DNA of 64,000 bases from Falsiroseomonas sp050563535. GTDB taxonomy: Bacteria > Pseudomonadota > Alphaproteobacteria > Acetobacterales > Acetobacteraceae. The notes under the pieces are model-generated. The model had not been told where the DNA came from and made no database searches. It worked only from the letters and a program-made list of their open reading frames with translations. Positions 9,400-18,472 of the stretch are shown piece after piece. A program made the position numbers and the translations under genes. Numbering within the stretch: the first letter of the stretch is position 1; each line of letters opens with the position of its first letter. The stretch is taken from positions 1 to 64,000 of the forward strand of contig NZ_JBNXUO010000004.1 of NCBI RefSeq assembly GCF_050563535.1, written 5' to 3'.

Positions 9400-10526
9400 G
9401 CGGCTTCGGCCTTCGTCGTGCTCTCCGCCCAGCCGGCCTCGATGGCGCCGGCCTCCGCCTCGAAGCGGCCGTCCAGGATCGCGGCGCGCAGCCGCGCCAT
9501 GAGGGTCTGGTAGTAGCGGATGTTGTGCCAGGTCAGCAGCACCGGCCCGAGCATCTCCTCGGACCGGATGAGGTGATGGAGATAGGCGCGCTGATGGCGC
9601 GTGCAGGCCGGGCAGTCGCAGGCCGGATCCAGCGCGGCGCCGTCATCGGCGTGGCGGGCGTTGCGCATGTTCACCACGCCGCGGCTGGTATAGGCCCGGC
9701 CGGTGCGGCCCGACCGCGTCGGGATCACGCAGTCGAACATGTCGACGCCGCGGCGCACCGCGCCGATCAGGTCCCCCGGCGTGCCGACGCCCATCAGGTA
9801 GCGCGGCGCCCCCCGCGGCAGCAGCGGCGCGGTGACGTCCAGCACGCGGAACATCTCCGCCTGTCCCTCGCCCACCGCGAGGCCGCCGATCGCGTAGCCC
9901 TCGAAGCCGATGGCGGTCAGCGCGGCGACGCTCTCGGCGCGCAGGTCGTCATAGGTGCTGCCCTGGACGATGCCGAACAGCCCGTGGCCGTCCCGCGGGA
10001 CAAAGGCGGCGCGGGACCGCGCGGCCCAGCGCATCGACAGCCGCATGCTCTCCGCCGCCTGGTCGTGGGTGGCGGGGTGCGGGGTGCATTCGTCGAAGCA
10101 CATCGTGACGTCGGCGCCGAGCAGGTGTTGGATCTCGATGCTGCGCTCCGGCGTCAGCCGGTGGCGGCTGCCGTCGATATGGGACTGGAAGGTCACGCCA
10201 TCGGGGTCGAGCTTCCGCAGCCCGGCCAGGCTCATCACCTGGAAGCCGCCGGAGTCGGTCAGGATGGGGCCGTGCCAGTCCATCATGCGGTGCAGCCCGC
10301 CGAGCCGTGCCACGCGCTCCGCCCCCGGGCGGAGCATGAGATGGTAGGTGTTGCCGAGCACCATGCGCGCGCCGGTGGACCGTACGGCATCCGCCGTCAT
10401 CGCCTTCACCGTGCCCGCGGTGCCGACCGGCATGAAGACGGGCGTCGGCACCTCGCCATGCGCGGTGTGCAGCACGCCGGCGCGGGCGGCGCCGTCCTGC
10501 CCCGCGTGCGTCCAGTGCAGCGTCAT
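9396..10526 (-). CDS. tgt: tRNA-guanine(34) transglycosylase
   Basis: The 376-residue enzyme exchanges guanine for preQ1 at the wobble position of GUN-anticodon tRNAs. Asp91 lies in LTDSGGFQVMSL, the substrate-binding segment. The nucleophile Asp265 sits in DMFDCVIPTR. The zinc site is formed by Cys303, Cys305, Cys308 and a histidine of the RAYLHH segment (about 317-318). Length matches bacterial Tgt. It overlaps queA upstream and queF downstream by 4 nt each. Confidence 0.97.
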   Translation of the reverse strand: MTLHWTHAGQDGAARAGVLHTAHGEVPTPVFMPVGTAGTVKAMTADAVRSTGARMVLGNTYHLMLRPGAERVARLGGLHRMMDWHGPILTDSGGFQVMSLAGLRKLDPDGVTFQSHIDGSRHRLTPERSIEIQHLLGADVTMCFDECTPHPATHDQAAESMRLSMRWAARSRAAFVPRDGHGLFGIVQGSTYDDLRAESVAALTAIGFEGYAIGGLAVGEGQAEMFRVLDVTAPLLPRGAPRYLMGVGTPGDLIGAVRRGVDMFDCVIPTRSGRTGRAYTSRGVVNMRNARHADDGAALDPACDCPACTRHQRAYLHHLIRSEEMLGPVLLTWHNIRYYQTLMARLRAAILDGRFEAEAGAIEAGWAESTTKAEAA

Positions 10527-11614
10527 GCCGGCAGGTCCTCCGCCGCGCGGAACAGCAGGCTGCCGTCGCCGTAGGAGAAGAAGCGGTAGTCGCGACGCAC
10601 GGCATGGTCATAGGCCGCGCGCATCCGCCGCTGCCCGGCGAAGGCCGAGACGAGCATCAGCAGCGTCGACTTCGGCAGGTGGAAGTTGGTCATCAGCGCA
10701 TCCACCGCACGGAAGCGGTAGCCCGGCAGGATGTAGAGCCCGGTGAGGCCGCGGAAGGGCGTGACGGTGCCGTCCGGCTGCGCTGCCGTCTCGGTGGTGC
10801 GGAGCGCGGTGGTGCCGACGGCCACCACGCGCCGGCCCGCGGCGCGCGCGGCGTTGATGGTGGCGGCGGCCTCCTCCGGCATCTCGCACCACTCGCGGTG
10901 AAGGATGTGGCGGCGGGGGTCGTCCTCCCGCACCGGCAGGAAGGTCCCGGCGCCGACATGCAGCGTCACCACCGCGCGTCGCACGCCGCGGGCATCGAGC
11001 GCGGCCAGCAGGCGGTCGGTGAAGTGGAGGCTGGCGGTCGGCGCGGCAACCGCGCCGGGGCGGCGGGCGAAGACCGTCTGGTAGTCCTCCGCATCCGCGG
11101 CGCCGGGGCGGCCTTCCCGGTGGATGTAGGGGGGCAGGGGGATCTCCCCGGCCGTCTCCAGCGCGGCGGCCAGCGCGGCCTGGTCGGGCCCGAAGTCGAG
11201 CAGGACGGACCCGCCCTCCTCCCGCTCCAGCACGCGGGCGGCGCAGTCCGGGGCGCCCTCGATCTCCACCAGGTCGCCGGGGCGCAGGCGCTTCGCGTTC
11301 CGCACCAGCGCCTGCCAGGTCCCGCCGCCTTCCGCCCGGTTCAGCATGATCTCGACCCGCGCCTCGCCGCGGCGGCCATGCAGGCGGGCGGGGATGACGC
11401 GGGTGTCGTTCACCACCAGCACGTCGCCCGGGTCGAGCAGCGCCGGCAGGTCCGCCACGCCGCGATCCTCCAGCCCGTCCGGGCGCACCACCAGCAGCCG
11501 CGCGGCATCGCGCGGGCGCGCGGGGGCCTGGGCGATCAGGCGTTCGGGCAGGTCGTAGTCGAAGTCGTCGGTCCGGAGGTCCGGCACCGGCGGCGGGGGA
11601 GGGGCCTCGGGCAT
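10523..11614 (-). CDS. queA: S-adenosylmethionine:tRNA ribosyltransferase-isomerase QueA
   Basis: This 363-residue enzyme transfers the ribosyl part of SAM to preQ1-tRNA, giving epoxyqueuosine-tRNA. Family motifs include DFDYDLPERLIAQ near the N-terminus, VVNDTRVIPARL, TLHVGAGTFLPV and the C-terminal TNFHLPKSTLLMLV. ATG 11614 is taken as the start because it places the DFDYDLP motif about 17 residues in, as in homologues. The ribosome site is weak. It is the first gene of the operon. Its start is 118 bp from the divergent phosphoesterase gene, where both promoters should lie. Confidence 0.96.
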   Translation of the reverse strand: MPEAPPPPPVPDLRTDDFDYDLPERLIAQAPARPRDAARLLVVRPDGLEDRGVADLPALLDPGDVLVVNDTRVIPARLHGRRGEARVEIMLNRAEGGGTWQALVRNAKRLRPGDLVEIEGAPDCAARVLEREEGGSVLLDFGPDQAALAAALETAGEIPLPPYIHREGRPGAADAEDYQTVFARRPGAVAAPTASLHFTDRLLAALDARGVRRAVVTLHVGAGTFLPVREDDPRRHILHREWCEMPEEAAATINAARAAGRRVVAVGTTALRTTETAAQPDGTVTPFRGLTGLYILPGYRFRAVDALMTNFHLPKSTLLMLVSAFAGQRRMRAAYDHAVRRDYRFFSYGDGSLLFRAAEDLPA

Positions 11615-11732
11615 GGCCGCGGCATGTGGCGCCCCGCGGGCCGGTTGTCCAGCATCGCCTGCCGCCGAAGGGTCATGCCCGGCGCGGCCCCGCCGCGCTA
11701 GGCTGGCATGGACCGCCCCACGGGAGAGCTCC

Positions 11733-12767
11733 ATGCGCCTGCCCCGCCTCGTCCTCGCCGCCCTCGTCGCCGCCGGCCCGGCGCTGGCCCAGGTGCCTGC
11801 CCCGGCGTCCGCCCCGGCGCCGTTCCGCTTCGCCGCCTTCGGCGACATGCCCTATTGCCAGCCGGACATGCCGCAGGACTGCCCGGACCAGGAAGCGCGC
11901 GTGGCGCGGCTGATGCGGGAGGTGAACGCGGCCCGTCCCGTCCACACCATCTTCCTCGGCGACACCAAGGGCGGGGCGGAGATCTGCTCGGACGACAGGC
12001 TGCTGCGCGCCTTCACCTTCTTCGGCCTGCTGAACCACCCGCTGGTCTACACGCCGGGCGACAACGAATGGACGGATTGCTGGCAGGACCGCGCCGGCCG
12101 CTTCGACCCGCTGGAGCGGCTCGCCCTGCTGCGGGCCCGCTTCTTCGCCGATGACCGGCCGCTCGGCGGCGGCGACCGGCGGCCGCTGGAGTGGCAGGGC
12201 AGGGTGGACCCGCGCTTCCGCACCCATGTCGAGAATGCGCGCTGGCGCCAGGGCGGCGTGCTGTTCGCCACGCTCCACGTCACCGGCAGCAACAACAACC
12301 GCCCGACCGAGCCCGGGGAGGGCCCGGCGATCTTCCCCCCGCCCGGCGCGCGGGAGGAGTTCGAGCAGCGCGACGCCGCCAACACCGCCTGGCTGCGCGA
12401 CGCCTTCGCGATCGCCACCCGCGAAGGCCTGCCGGCGGTGGTGCTCGCGATCCAGGCGGACCTGTTCTACGTGCAGCGTTGCGGCCGCCCCGGCCGGACC
12501 GGCCAGGACAGCGGCTTCCGTGCCTTCCGCGAGGTGCTGGTCGCGGAGGCGCGGGCCTTCGGCCGCCCGGTGCTGCTGCTGCACGGGGACAGCCACTTCC
12601 TGCTGCATGACAGGCCGGTGCCCGAGGCGCCGAACCTGACCCGCCTGATGGTGCCGGGCGACCGGGAGACGCGGGCAGTGGTGGTGGACGTCACCCCGGG
12701 CGCGGCCGATCCCTGGGCGGTGTCGCTGGTCGGGCCCGATGACCGGGTGATGCCCAACCGCTGCTGA
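11733..12767 (+). CDS. Secreted calcineurin-like metallophosphoesterase
   Basis: A 344-residue protein with a Sec signal peptide (MRLPRLVLAALVAAGPALAQ, cleavage after ALA). The metal-binding blocks of the calcineurin-like fold are recognisable: FAAFGDMPY, IFLGDTKGG, YTPGDNEWTDC and LLLHGDSHF. The substrate is unknown; the family hydrolyses phosphoesters. ATG 11733 is preceded by GGGAGAG at good spacing, which excludes an in-frame upstream extension to 11613. It is transcribed away from queA and not obviously in an operon. Cysteine pairs around QPDMPQDCPD and ICSDD fit a periplasmic, disulphide-containing protein. Confidence 0.75.
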   Translation: MRLPRLVLAALVAAGPALAQVPAPASAPAPFRFAAFGDMPYCQPDMPQDCPDQEARVARLMREVNAARPVHTIFLGDTKGGAEICSDDRLLRAFTFFGLLNHPLVYTPGDNEWTDCWQDRAGRFDPLERLALLRARFFADDRPLGGGDRRPLEWQGRVDPRFRTHVENARWRQGGVLFATLHVTGSNNNRPTEPGEGPAIFPPPGAREEFEQRDAANTAWLRDAFAIATREGLPAVVLAIQADLFYVQRCGRPGRTGQDSGFRAFREVLVAEARAFGRPVLLLHGDSHFLLHDRPVPEAPNLTRLMVPGDRETRAVVVDVTPGAADPWAVSLVGPDDRVMPNRC

Positions 12768-12797
12768 CGCGGCCGGTGGTCCCTGGCCGCCCGCCTG

Positions 12798-13079
12798 TCA
12801 ACGTATGTTGCTGGCGATGGCGTCCGAGGTCGCGCCCTGCTTCTGCAAGGTCTGGGTGAGCTGTTCGGTGGCGGTGTTCCCGCCCGAGCCTCCCTGGGTC
12901 AGCCCCTGCAGCAGGGTCGGGTCGATGCTGCCGCCCGTGCCGCCGGAGGTGAAGCCCTGCAGCATCGCATTGCCGGCCAGGTTGGCGAAGCCGCCGAGGC
13001 CCCATCCGCCGCTGGCGGCGGCAAGATCGGCATCGTCGAGCGGCTGGGCCGGCACGGGGGCGGGGGCATCCTTGGACAT
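12798..13079 (-). CDS. Small glycine-rich protein with a double-glycine leader signature
   Basis: A 93-residue protein starting at ATG 13079 behind a good GGAAGGAG site. PLDDADLAAASGG (residues 13-25) places Leu at -12, Asp at -8, Leu at -7, a small hydrophobic at -4 and Gly-Gly at -2/-1. That is the arrangement removed by C39-peptidase ABC exporters in bacteriocin and RiPP precursors. The remaining 68 residues are rich in Gly, Ala, Asn, Gln, Ser and Thr (GWGLGGFANLAGNAML and three GGxGG segments), with no Cys. No peptidase, exporter or modifying enzyme is adjacent. The function is unknown; a small secreted structural or surface protein is an equal possibility. Confidence 0.65.
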   Translation of the reverse strand: MSKDAPAPVPAQPLDDADLAAASGGWGLGGFANLAGNAMLQGFTSGGTGGSIDPTLLQGLTQGGSGGNTATEQLTQTLQKQGATSDAIASNIR

Positions 13080-13144
13080 CGGGGCGGCTCCTTCCAGGCA
13101 GGGCATGTCATCACTCGCCGGGCCGCGCCGGCAAGCCCGGCGTG

Positions 13145-13480
13145 TCAGCCGCGCGGCCGCCAGCGGACCAGGTGGCCGAGTTCGTCCGCGCTGCCCGCCG
13201 TGGCGCCGATCACCGCATGCAGGTCCACCCGGCCGCGACCGGGGATGTCGAGCACCGGGGGATCGAGGGACGCCATCGTGGTGCCCTCCGGCGCTTCCAC
13301 ATGGCCCGCCGGGACGGACTGGCCCGTCTCGGCCGCCTCGTTGCCGAGCGGGTTCGCGTCCAGCGGCTCGTCCCGCCCGGCATAGCGCACCCCCTGCATG
13401 GGCGCGAAGGACCAGCGCGTCTCGGGCGCCTCGCCAGGGCGGTCGATCTCGAAGCGGTAGACATCGAAGCGTTCCGGCAC
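13145..13480 (-). CDS. Hypothetical protein
   Basis: A 111-residue soluble protein I do not recognise. GTG 13480 is chosen over an upstream TTG (13510) because AGGAGGG lies 5-6 nt before it. The sequence is acidic with many Pro/Gly turns. It opens with PERFDVYRFEIDRPG and ends with VDLHAVIGATAGSADELGHL. No signal peptide, membrane segment or cysteine is present. It lies just downstream of the DUF1501 gene on the same strand, 70 bp away, so it could be the tail of that operon. Confidence 0.55.
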   Translation of the reverse strand: MPERFDVYRFEIDRPGEAPETRWSFAPMQGVRYAGRDEPLDANPLGNEAAETGQSVPAGHVEAPEGTTMASLDPPVLDIPGRGRVDLHAVIGATAGSADELGHLVRWRPRG

Positions 13481-13550
13481 GCGACCCTCCTGGCTGGACG
13501 CGAAGCGCAACGCGGGGATGGCGGGGCGGTTTGCGGGCGTGGGGCCGGCC

Positions 13551-14741
13551 TCAGCCCCGCAGCAGGCCGCGCATCGCCGGCGCCTCGTCGCTGCCGGGGA
13601 AGGCCTGAGCCACCGCGCGGTCGGGCAGGCGCAGGTGGTCGCGCAGCAGGCCCTTCGCGGCGCTGCGCAGGTCCGCCGTCGGCTGCAGGTCGCGCCCTTC
13701 CAGCAGGCGGTCGCGCGCCAGCCCCGGCCAGTCCGCCACCACCCGGCCGCCGGCCACCGCGCCGCCCAGCAGGAAGGCGACCCCGGCAGTGCCGTGGTCC
13801 GTCCCCTGGTTGCCGTTCACCCGCGCCGTGCGGCCGAATTCGGTGACGACCATCACCACCGTCCGCGCCCAGTGCCCGCCCAGCGCGGCCTTCAGTTCCA
13901 CCAGCCCGGCATCCAGCGCCCGCGCGGGGCCGAGGATGCGGTTCGCCTGCGCCGCATGGGTGTCCCACCCGCCGATTTCGAGGGCCGCCACCCGCGGGCC
14001 GCCGCGCTCCGCCAGCAGCCGCCCGGCGGCGGCTGCCAGCCGGGGAAAGGCCCCGCGGTCCGGGTCGTTGGCCGGCTGGCCGAGGGTGGCCATGGTGAAG
14101 CCGCGGGACCGCATCCCCTCGGCGAAGCTCCGCGCCAGCCGCGGCTCCTCCGCCTGGAGCGCCGCGATGCGGTGCATCAGTTCCGCCGAGGGGCGGTCCA
14201 GCCCTGGCGGCGCATAGGCACCGACCGGCGCCGTGCCCCGCAGCAGCAACGGCACGCCGGTGCCGATGGCGATGCCGGCCCGCGCCTCGGGCGGGTTGGG
14301 CAGGGCCTGGATGGCGCGGTTGAGCCACCCGCTGGTCAGGCGGCCTTCCGCGCCGCCCTCCAGCAGGTCCTGCGCCTCGAAATGCGACCGGCTGCGGTAA
14401 GGGCCGGCCACCGCGTGCAGCAGCAGCGCCTCACCATCCCGGTACAGGGCGTGCAGGCCGGCGAAGGCCGGGTGCAGCCCGTAGCGGCCGCCGAGGTCGA
14501 GCGTGCCGCCTTCCGCCCCCGGCTCGGGCATTGCCAGCGGGCCGCGGAGCGCGGCGAAATCCGGGTCGCCATAGGGCTGCACCACATGCAGCCCGTCCAT
14601 CGCGCCGCGCAGGATCACCACCACCAGCCGGCGCTCGCCGGGAAGCTGGGCGAAGGCGGCGCGGGTGCGGCCGATGACCAGGCTGGCGCCGAGGCCGAGC
14701 AGCAGCCCGCGGCGGGTGGGGGAGAAGGAGGTGTGGGCCAT
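13551..14741 (-). CDS. DUF1501 family exported protein
   Basis: A 396-residue protein with a twin-arginine-like signal (SPTRRGLLLGLGASLVIG). The body carries DUF1501 landmarks: VVVILRGAMDGL near the start, EIGGWDTHAAQ and VVMVVTEFGRT in the second half, and GTDHGTAGVAF. DUF1501 proteins have an alkaline-phosphatase/sulfatase-like fold, but their reaction is unestablished. They are routinely encoded next to DUF1800, as here (14-bp gap). Export as a folded protein by Tat is inferred from the signal. Confidence 0.9.
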   Translation of the reverse strand: MAHTSFSPTRRGLLLGLGASLVIGRTRAAFAQLPGERRLVVVILRGAMDGLHVVQPYGDPDFAALRGPLAMPEPGAEGGTLDLGGRYGLHPAFAGLHALYRDGEALLLHAVAGPYRSRSHFEAQDLLEGGAEGRLTSGWLNRAIQALPNPPEARAGIAIGTGVPLLLRGTAPVGAYAPPGLDRPSAELMHRIAALQAEEPRLARSFAEGMRSRGFTMATLGQPANDPDRGAFPRLAAAAGRLLAERGGPRVAALEIGGWDTHAAQANRILGPARALDAGLVELKAALGGHWARTVVMVVTEFGRTARVNGNQGTDHGTAGVAFLLGGAVAGGRVVADWPGLARDRLLEGRDLQPTADLRSAAKGLLRDHLRLPDRAVAQAFPGSDEAPAMRGLLRG

Positions 14742-14755
14742 GGTCGCGCGCCCCT

Positions 14756-16078
14756 TCAGCGGTGCATGAATTCGGGGCTGGAGAACAGGACGGTCAGCGC
14801 ATCGCGCACCGACCCCGCGCCCCGCATGGTGGCCACCGTCTCGGCCCGGGCGAAGGGGCCGAGCGCGGCTTCCGTCACCGCCGCGATGTCGGGGCGCGCG
14901 ACGCGGCCGGACAGGGTGTAGGCCCAGTCCACCCGGCGCATCAGCGCCTCCGGCCCCGCCCAGTCCCCGGCGCGGTCGGACCAGCCATTCGGCTGCGGCG
15001 CGGTCCAGAGCGGCTGGCCCAGCGCGATCATGCCCGACAGGACGAGTTCGGGCCGTTCCACTGCCCCGGTCGCGCGCACGGCGGCAATGGCGAAGTCCAT
15101 CGGCGTGCGGAACTTCGCCAGCGGCGTCCAGGCGCCCGGCAGGCCGACCAGCACGCGGTACGTGGCGCCGAGGTCGCCTTCCGTCCGGCGCAGCACCTCG
15201 GCCAGGGCCCGCACCGCCTCGGGCGGCGGGTCGTCGGCCACGAAATGCCGGGCGAGCTTCACGGCCAGGTGGCGCCAGGTGGCGGGGTGGGTGCCGAGCA
15301 TCCGCAGCGCGGCGACCACGCCCTCCTCCCCCTCCTCGACGCGGCGGCCGAGGACGGTCTTGTCGCCCGGCTCGTGCCGCTCCGCCCGCCAGACGAAGTC
15401 GAAGGGCTCTGTGTTGAGGTCCACGCTGAGCCCGGTGAGGACCTTGGCGAATTCGGTCACGTCGCCCTGGGTGTAGCCGCCGGCGGGGGAAAGGGTGTGC
15501 AGTTCCAGCACCTCCCGCGCCAGGTTCTCGTTCAGGCCGCGGCGGGCGCGCTGGCCGAAGCGGCTGCCGGGCCCGACCGAGACGTGGTTGTCGAGGTAGA
15601 GCAGCATCGCCGGGTGGCGGGTCGCGGCCAGGAGCATGTCGACGAAGCGGCCGGTCAGGTGGGGGCGGATGGCGTCGCGTTCCATCGCGCCGACCAGCGG
15701 CGCGGCGTTGCCGGACCGGCGGCTGACCGTGAAATGGTTCATCCAGAAGTCGACCAGCCTTTCCCGGAAGGGCTGTTCGGCGGTCAGCCGGCGCTGCGCC
15801 CAGGCCAGGTTCTCGGCGCGCATCATCTCGGTCAGCGGGCCGCGGTTGGGGGGTGCCGCGGTTGCCATGCCGGGGGGGGCTTCCGCCGTCGCGACGGTGC
15901 GCATGGCCAGCTGTTCCGCCCGCAGGCGCAGCGCCTCCTGCACGGTCGGGCCGGCGGGCGGGGGGGCGGGGCGCGCGATCTGGGCTTCGAGCCAGGGCAG
16001 GGGGTCGGCCGGCAACGCCTCGCCAAGGCGCGGCCCGAGGCCGAAGCGGATGGCCGCGACGCGGCTTCGGTCGGTCAT
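14756..16078 (-). CDS. DUF1800 family protein
   Basis: A 440-residue protein whose RFGLGPR start, FWMNHFTVSRR block (about 110-121) and GLNENLAREVLELHTLS segment are diagnostic of DUF1800. YTQGDVTEFAKVLTG follows. It is the usual partner of DUF1501 and is encoded just upstream of it in the same transcript. No clear signal peptide follows ATG 16078, which is common in this family. Biochemical function is unknown; the pair is often linked to surface or exopolymer functions, but nothing in this window tests that. Confidence 0.9.
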   Translation of the reverse strand: MTDRSRVAAIRFGLGPRLGEALPADPLPWLEAQIARPAPPPAGPTVQEALRLRAEQLAMRTVATAEAPPGMATAAPPNRGPLTEMMRAENLAWAQRRLTAEQPFRERLVDFWMNHFTVSRRSGNAAPLVGAMERDAIRPHLTGRFVDMLLAATRHPAMLLYLDNHVSVGPGSRFGQRARRGLNENLAREVLELHTLSPAGGYTQGDVTEFAKVLTGLSVDLNTEPFDFVWRAERHEPGDKTVLGRRVEEGEEGVVAALRMLGTHPATWRHLAVKLARHFVADDPPPEAVRALAEVLRRTEGDLGATYRVLVGLPGAWTPLAKFRTPMDFAIAAVRATGAVERPELVLSGMIALGQPLWTAPQPNGWSDRAGDWAGPEALMRRVDWAYTLSGRVARPDIAAVTEAALGPFARAETVATMRGAGSVRDALTVLFSSPEFMHR

Positions 16079-16323
16079 GGGGTGGAGACTAGCACGGGCG
16101 GGGCGGGGGCGAGGGGCGGCGCATCGTAAGAAATGGTATCCGCCCGCCCCGCCCGCGCCGGACGCAGCCCCACCATGCGGGGCCGGGCTGCATCAGAGCT
16201 TGCAAATCCGGCCGGGAGAGGGCATCTGCCGCCCGCGACCTAAGCGTGATTCGGAACCTACGGGCGGGCGGTACGGGCGATCAGGCCCGTGGCCACGCCC
16301 GCATTCGTCTATGGAGGCCCATC

Positions 16324-18405
16324 GTGGCGCGCACCCCGCTCGATCGAATTCGCAACATCGGCATCACGGCGCATATCGACGCCGGCAAGACCACGACGAC
16401 CGAGCGGATCCTGTACTACACGGGCAAGTCGCACCGCATCGGCGAGGTGCATGACGGCAACACCACGACCGACTACATGGAGCAGGAGCGCGAGCGGGGG
16501 ATCACCATCACCTCCGCCGCCGTGACCGCCGTGTGGAAGGACCACCGGATCAACGTCATCGACACCCCCGGCCACATCGACTTCAACATCGAGGTGAACC
16601 GCAGCCTCCGCGTTCTCGACGGCGCGGTGTTCGTGATCGAGGGCGTGGCCGGCGTGCAGCCGCAGTCCGAGACGAACTGGCGCCTGGCGGACCGCTACAA
16701 CGTCCCGCGCATCATCTACATCAACAAGCTGGACCGCACCGGCGCCGACTTCTTCCGCGCGGCGGCGACGCTGACCGAGAAGCTCGGCATCAACTGGGTG
16801 GCCCTGCAGCTTCCGATCGGCATCGAGGACTCGCTGAAGGGCATCGTCGACCTGGTCGAGATGAAGGCCCTCATCTGGGAAGGCGACGAGCTGGGCGCGA
16901 AGTACCACGAGGCGCCGATCCCGGCCGACCTCGCGGACCAGGCCGCCGAGTACCGCCAGAAGCTGCTCGACGCCGTCGTCGGCGTGGACGAGGCGGCGAT
17001 GGAGGAATACTTCGACAAGGGCGACGTCTCGGTCGAGACCCTGAAGAAGTGCATCAAGAAGGGCACGATCTCCGGCGAGTTCCGCCCGGTGGTCTGCGGC
17101 TCCTCCTTCAAGAACAAGGGCGTGCAGCCGCTGCTCGACGCGGTGGTGGACTACCTGCCGAGCCCGGTGGACATCCCCGGCATCAAGGTGGCGCCGGAGG
17201 AAGGCCAGGACGAGACGGCCGAGCGCCGCGTGATCCCGGCCGACGAGAGCGCGCCCTTCGCCGGCCTCGCCTTCAAGATCATCAACGACAAGTACGGCAA
17301 CCTGACCTTCGTGCGCGTCTACCGCGGCGTCCTGCGCCAGGGCGACATGGTGATGAACACCACGAAGGGCCAGCGCGAGCGCATCGGCCGCATGTTCCAG
17401 ATGCACGCCGACAAGCGCGAGGAGATCAAGGAGGTCTTCGCCGGCGACATCGCCGCCTTCGTCGGTCTGAAGGACACCGGCACGGGTGACACCCTCGCCG
17501 CGGCCGAGGATCCGGTGGTGCTCGAGCGCATGGCCTTCCCGGTGCCGGTGATCGACATCTCGGTCGAGCCGAAGACCAAGGAAGGCGTCGAGAAGATGAC
17601 GCTCGGCCTGCAGAAGCTGGCCGGCGAGGACCCGAGCCTGCGGCTCCGCACGGACCAGGAGAGCGGCCAGACCATCCTCTCCGGCATGGGCGAGCTGCAC
17701 CTCGAGATCATCATCGACCGCCTGAAGCGCGAATACGGCGTGGACGCCAACATCGGCGCGCCGCAGGTGGCCTACCGCGAGACGATCACCAAGGCGCACA
17801 CCGAGACCTACACCCACAAGAAGCAGTCGGGCGGCTCGGGCCAGTACGCCGAGGTGAAGATCACCTTCGAGCCGAAGGAGCGGAACGAGGGCATCGAGTT
17901 CCACAACGGCGTCGTCGGCGGCTCGGTCCCGAAGGAGTACATCCCGGCGGTCGAGAAGGGCATCAAGATGCAGGCCGACACCGGCGTGCTCGCCGGCTTC
18001 CCGACGGTGGACTTCAAGTACTCGCTGGTCGACGGCAAGTACCACGACGTCGACAGCTCGGCCCTCGCCTTCGAGATCGCGGCCAAGGCCTGCTTCCGCG
18101 AAGGCATGAAGAAGGCCGGCCCGGTGATCCTGGAGCCGATCATGGACGTGGAGGTGACCACGCCGCAGGACCATGTCGGCGACGTCGTCGGCGACCTGAA
18201 CCGCCGCCGCGGCGTGATCCAGAGCCAGGACATGGCCGGCACCTCGGTCATCGTCCGGGCGCATGTGCCGCTGAAGGAGATGTTCGGCTACATCTCGAAC
18301 CTCCGCGGCATGACCAAGGGCCGCGCGAGCTTCTCGATGCAGTTCCACCACTACGATCCCGTGCCGCGCAACGTCGCCGACGAGATCATGAAGAAGTCCG
18401 CCTGA
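16324..18405 (+). CDS. fusA: Translation elongation factor G
   Basis: The 693-residue GTPase translocates tRNA and mRNA on the ribosome. G motifs are intact: AHIDAGKTT (G1, about 16-24), RGITITSAA (switch I), DTPGHIDF (G3) and NKLD (G4). Domains II-V follow, with GSGQYAEVKI and the C-terminal RGMTKGRASFSMQF. GTG 16324 follows a GGAGG site. Codon use is strongly biased, as in highly expressed genes. Unlike the usual str operon it has no rpsL, rpsG or tuf beside it, and segments such as DFNIEVNRSL and NWRLADRYNVP differ from canonical EF-G. It could be a relocated sole copy or a paralogue. Confidence 0.96.
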   Translation: MARTPLDRIRNIGITAHIDAGKTTTTERILYYTGKSHRIGEVHDGNTTTDYMEQERERGITITSAAVTAVWKDHRINVIDTPGHIDFNIEVNRSLRVLDGAVFVIEGVAGVQPQSETNWRLADRYNVPRIIYINKLDRTGADFFRAAATLTEKLGINWVALQLPIGIEDSLKGIVDLVEMKALIWEGDELGAKYHEAPIPADLADQAAEYRQKLLDAVVGVDEAAMEEYFDKGDVSVETLKKCIKKGTISGEFRPVVCGSSFKNKGVQPLLDAVVDYLPSPVDIPGIKVAPEEGQDETAERRVIPADESAPFAGLAFKIINDKYGNLTFVRVYRGVLRQGDMVMNTTKGQRERIGRMFQMHADKREEIKEVFAGDIAAFVGLKDTGTGDTLAAAEDPVVLERMAFPVPVIDISVEPKTKEGVEKMTLGLQKLAGEDPSLRLRTDQESGQTILSGMGELHLEIIIDRLKREYGVDANIGAPQVAYRETITKAHTETYTHKKQSGGSGQYAEVKITFEPKERNEGIEFHNGVVGGSVPKEYIPAVEKGIKMQADTGVLAGFPTVDFKYSLVDGKYHDVDSSALAFEIAAKACFREGMKKAGPVILEPIMDVEVTTPQDHVGDVVGDLNRRRGVIQSQDMAGTSVIVRAHVPLKEMFGYISNLRGMTKGRASFSMQFHHYDPVPRNVADEIMKKSA

Positions 18406-18429
18406 TCCTTCGGGACCGGGGGGATGCGG

Positions 18430-18459
18430 ACGGCGCGGGGGGCAACCCCCGCGCCGTTT
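18430..18459 (+). terminator. Intrinsic terminator after fusA
   Basis: A perfect 12-bp stem (18430-18441 with 18446-18457, ACGGCGCGGGGG and its complement) with a GCAA loop ends in TTT. It sits 25 bp after the fusA stop and 14 bp beyond the stop of the convergent MaoC gene, so it can serve both directions. Confidence 0.8.
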
Positions 18460-18472
18460 CGCATTTCAGGGC

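Noticed and set aside
16309..18351. Long antisense open frame across fusA
   Set aside because: Mirror of EF-G codon bias. The product is His/Arg/Leu-rich with no domain, and fusA is certain.
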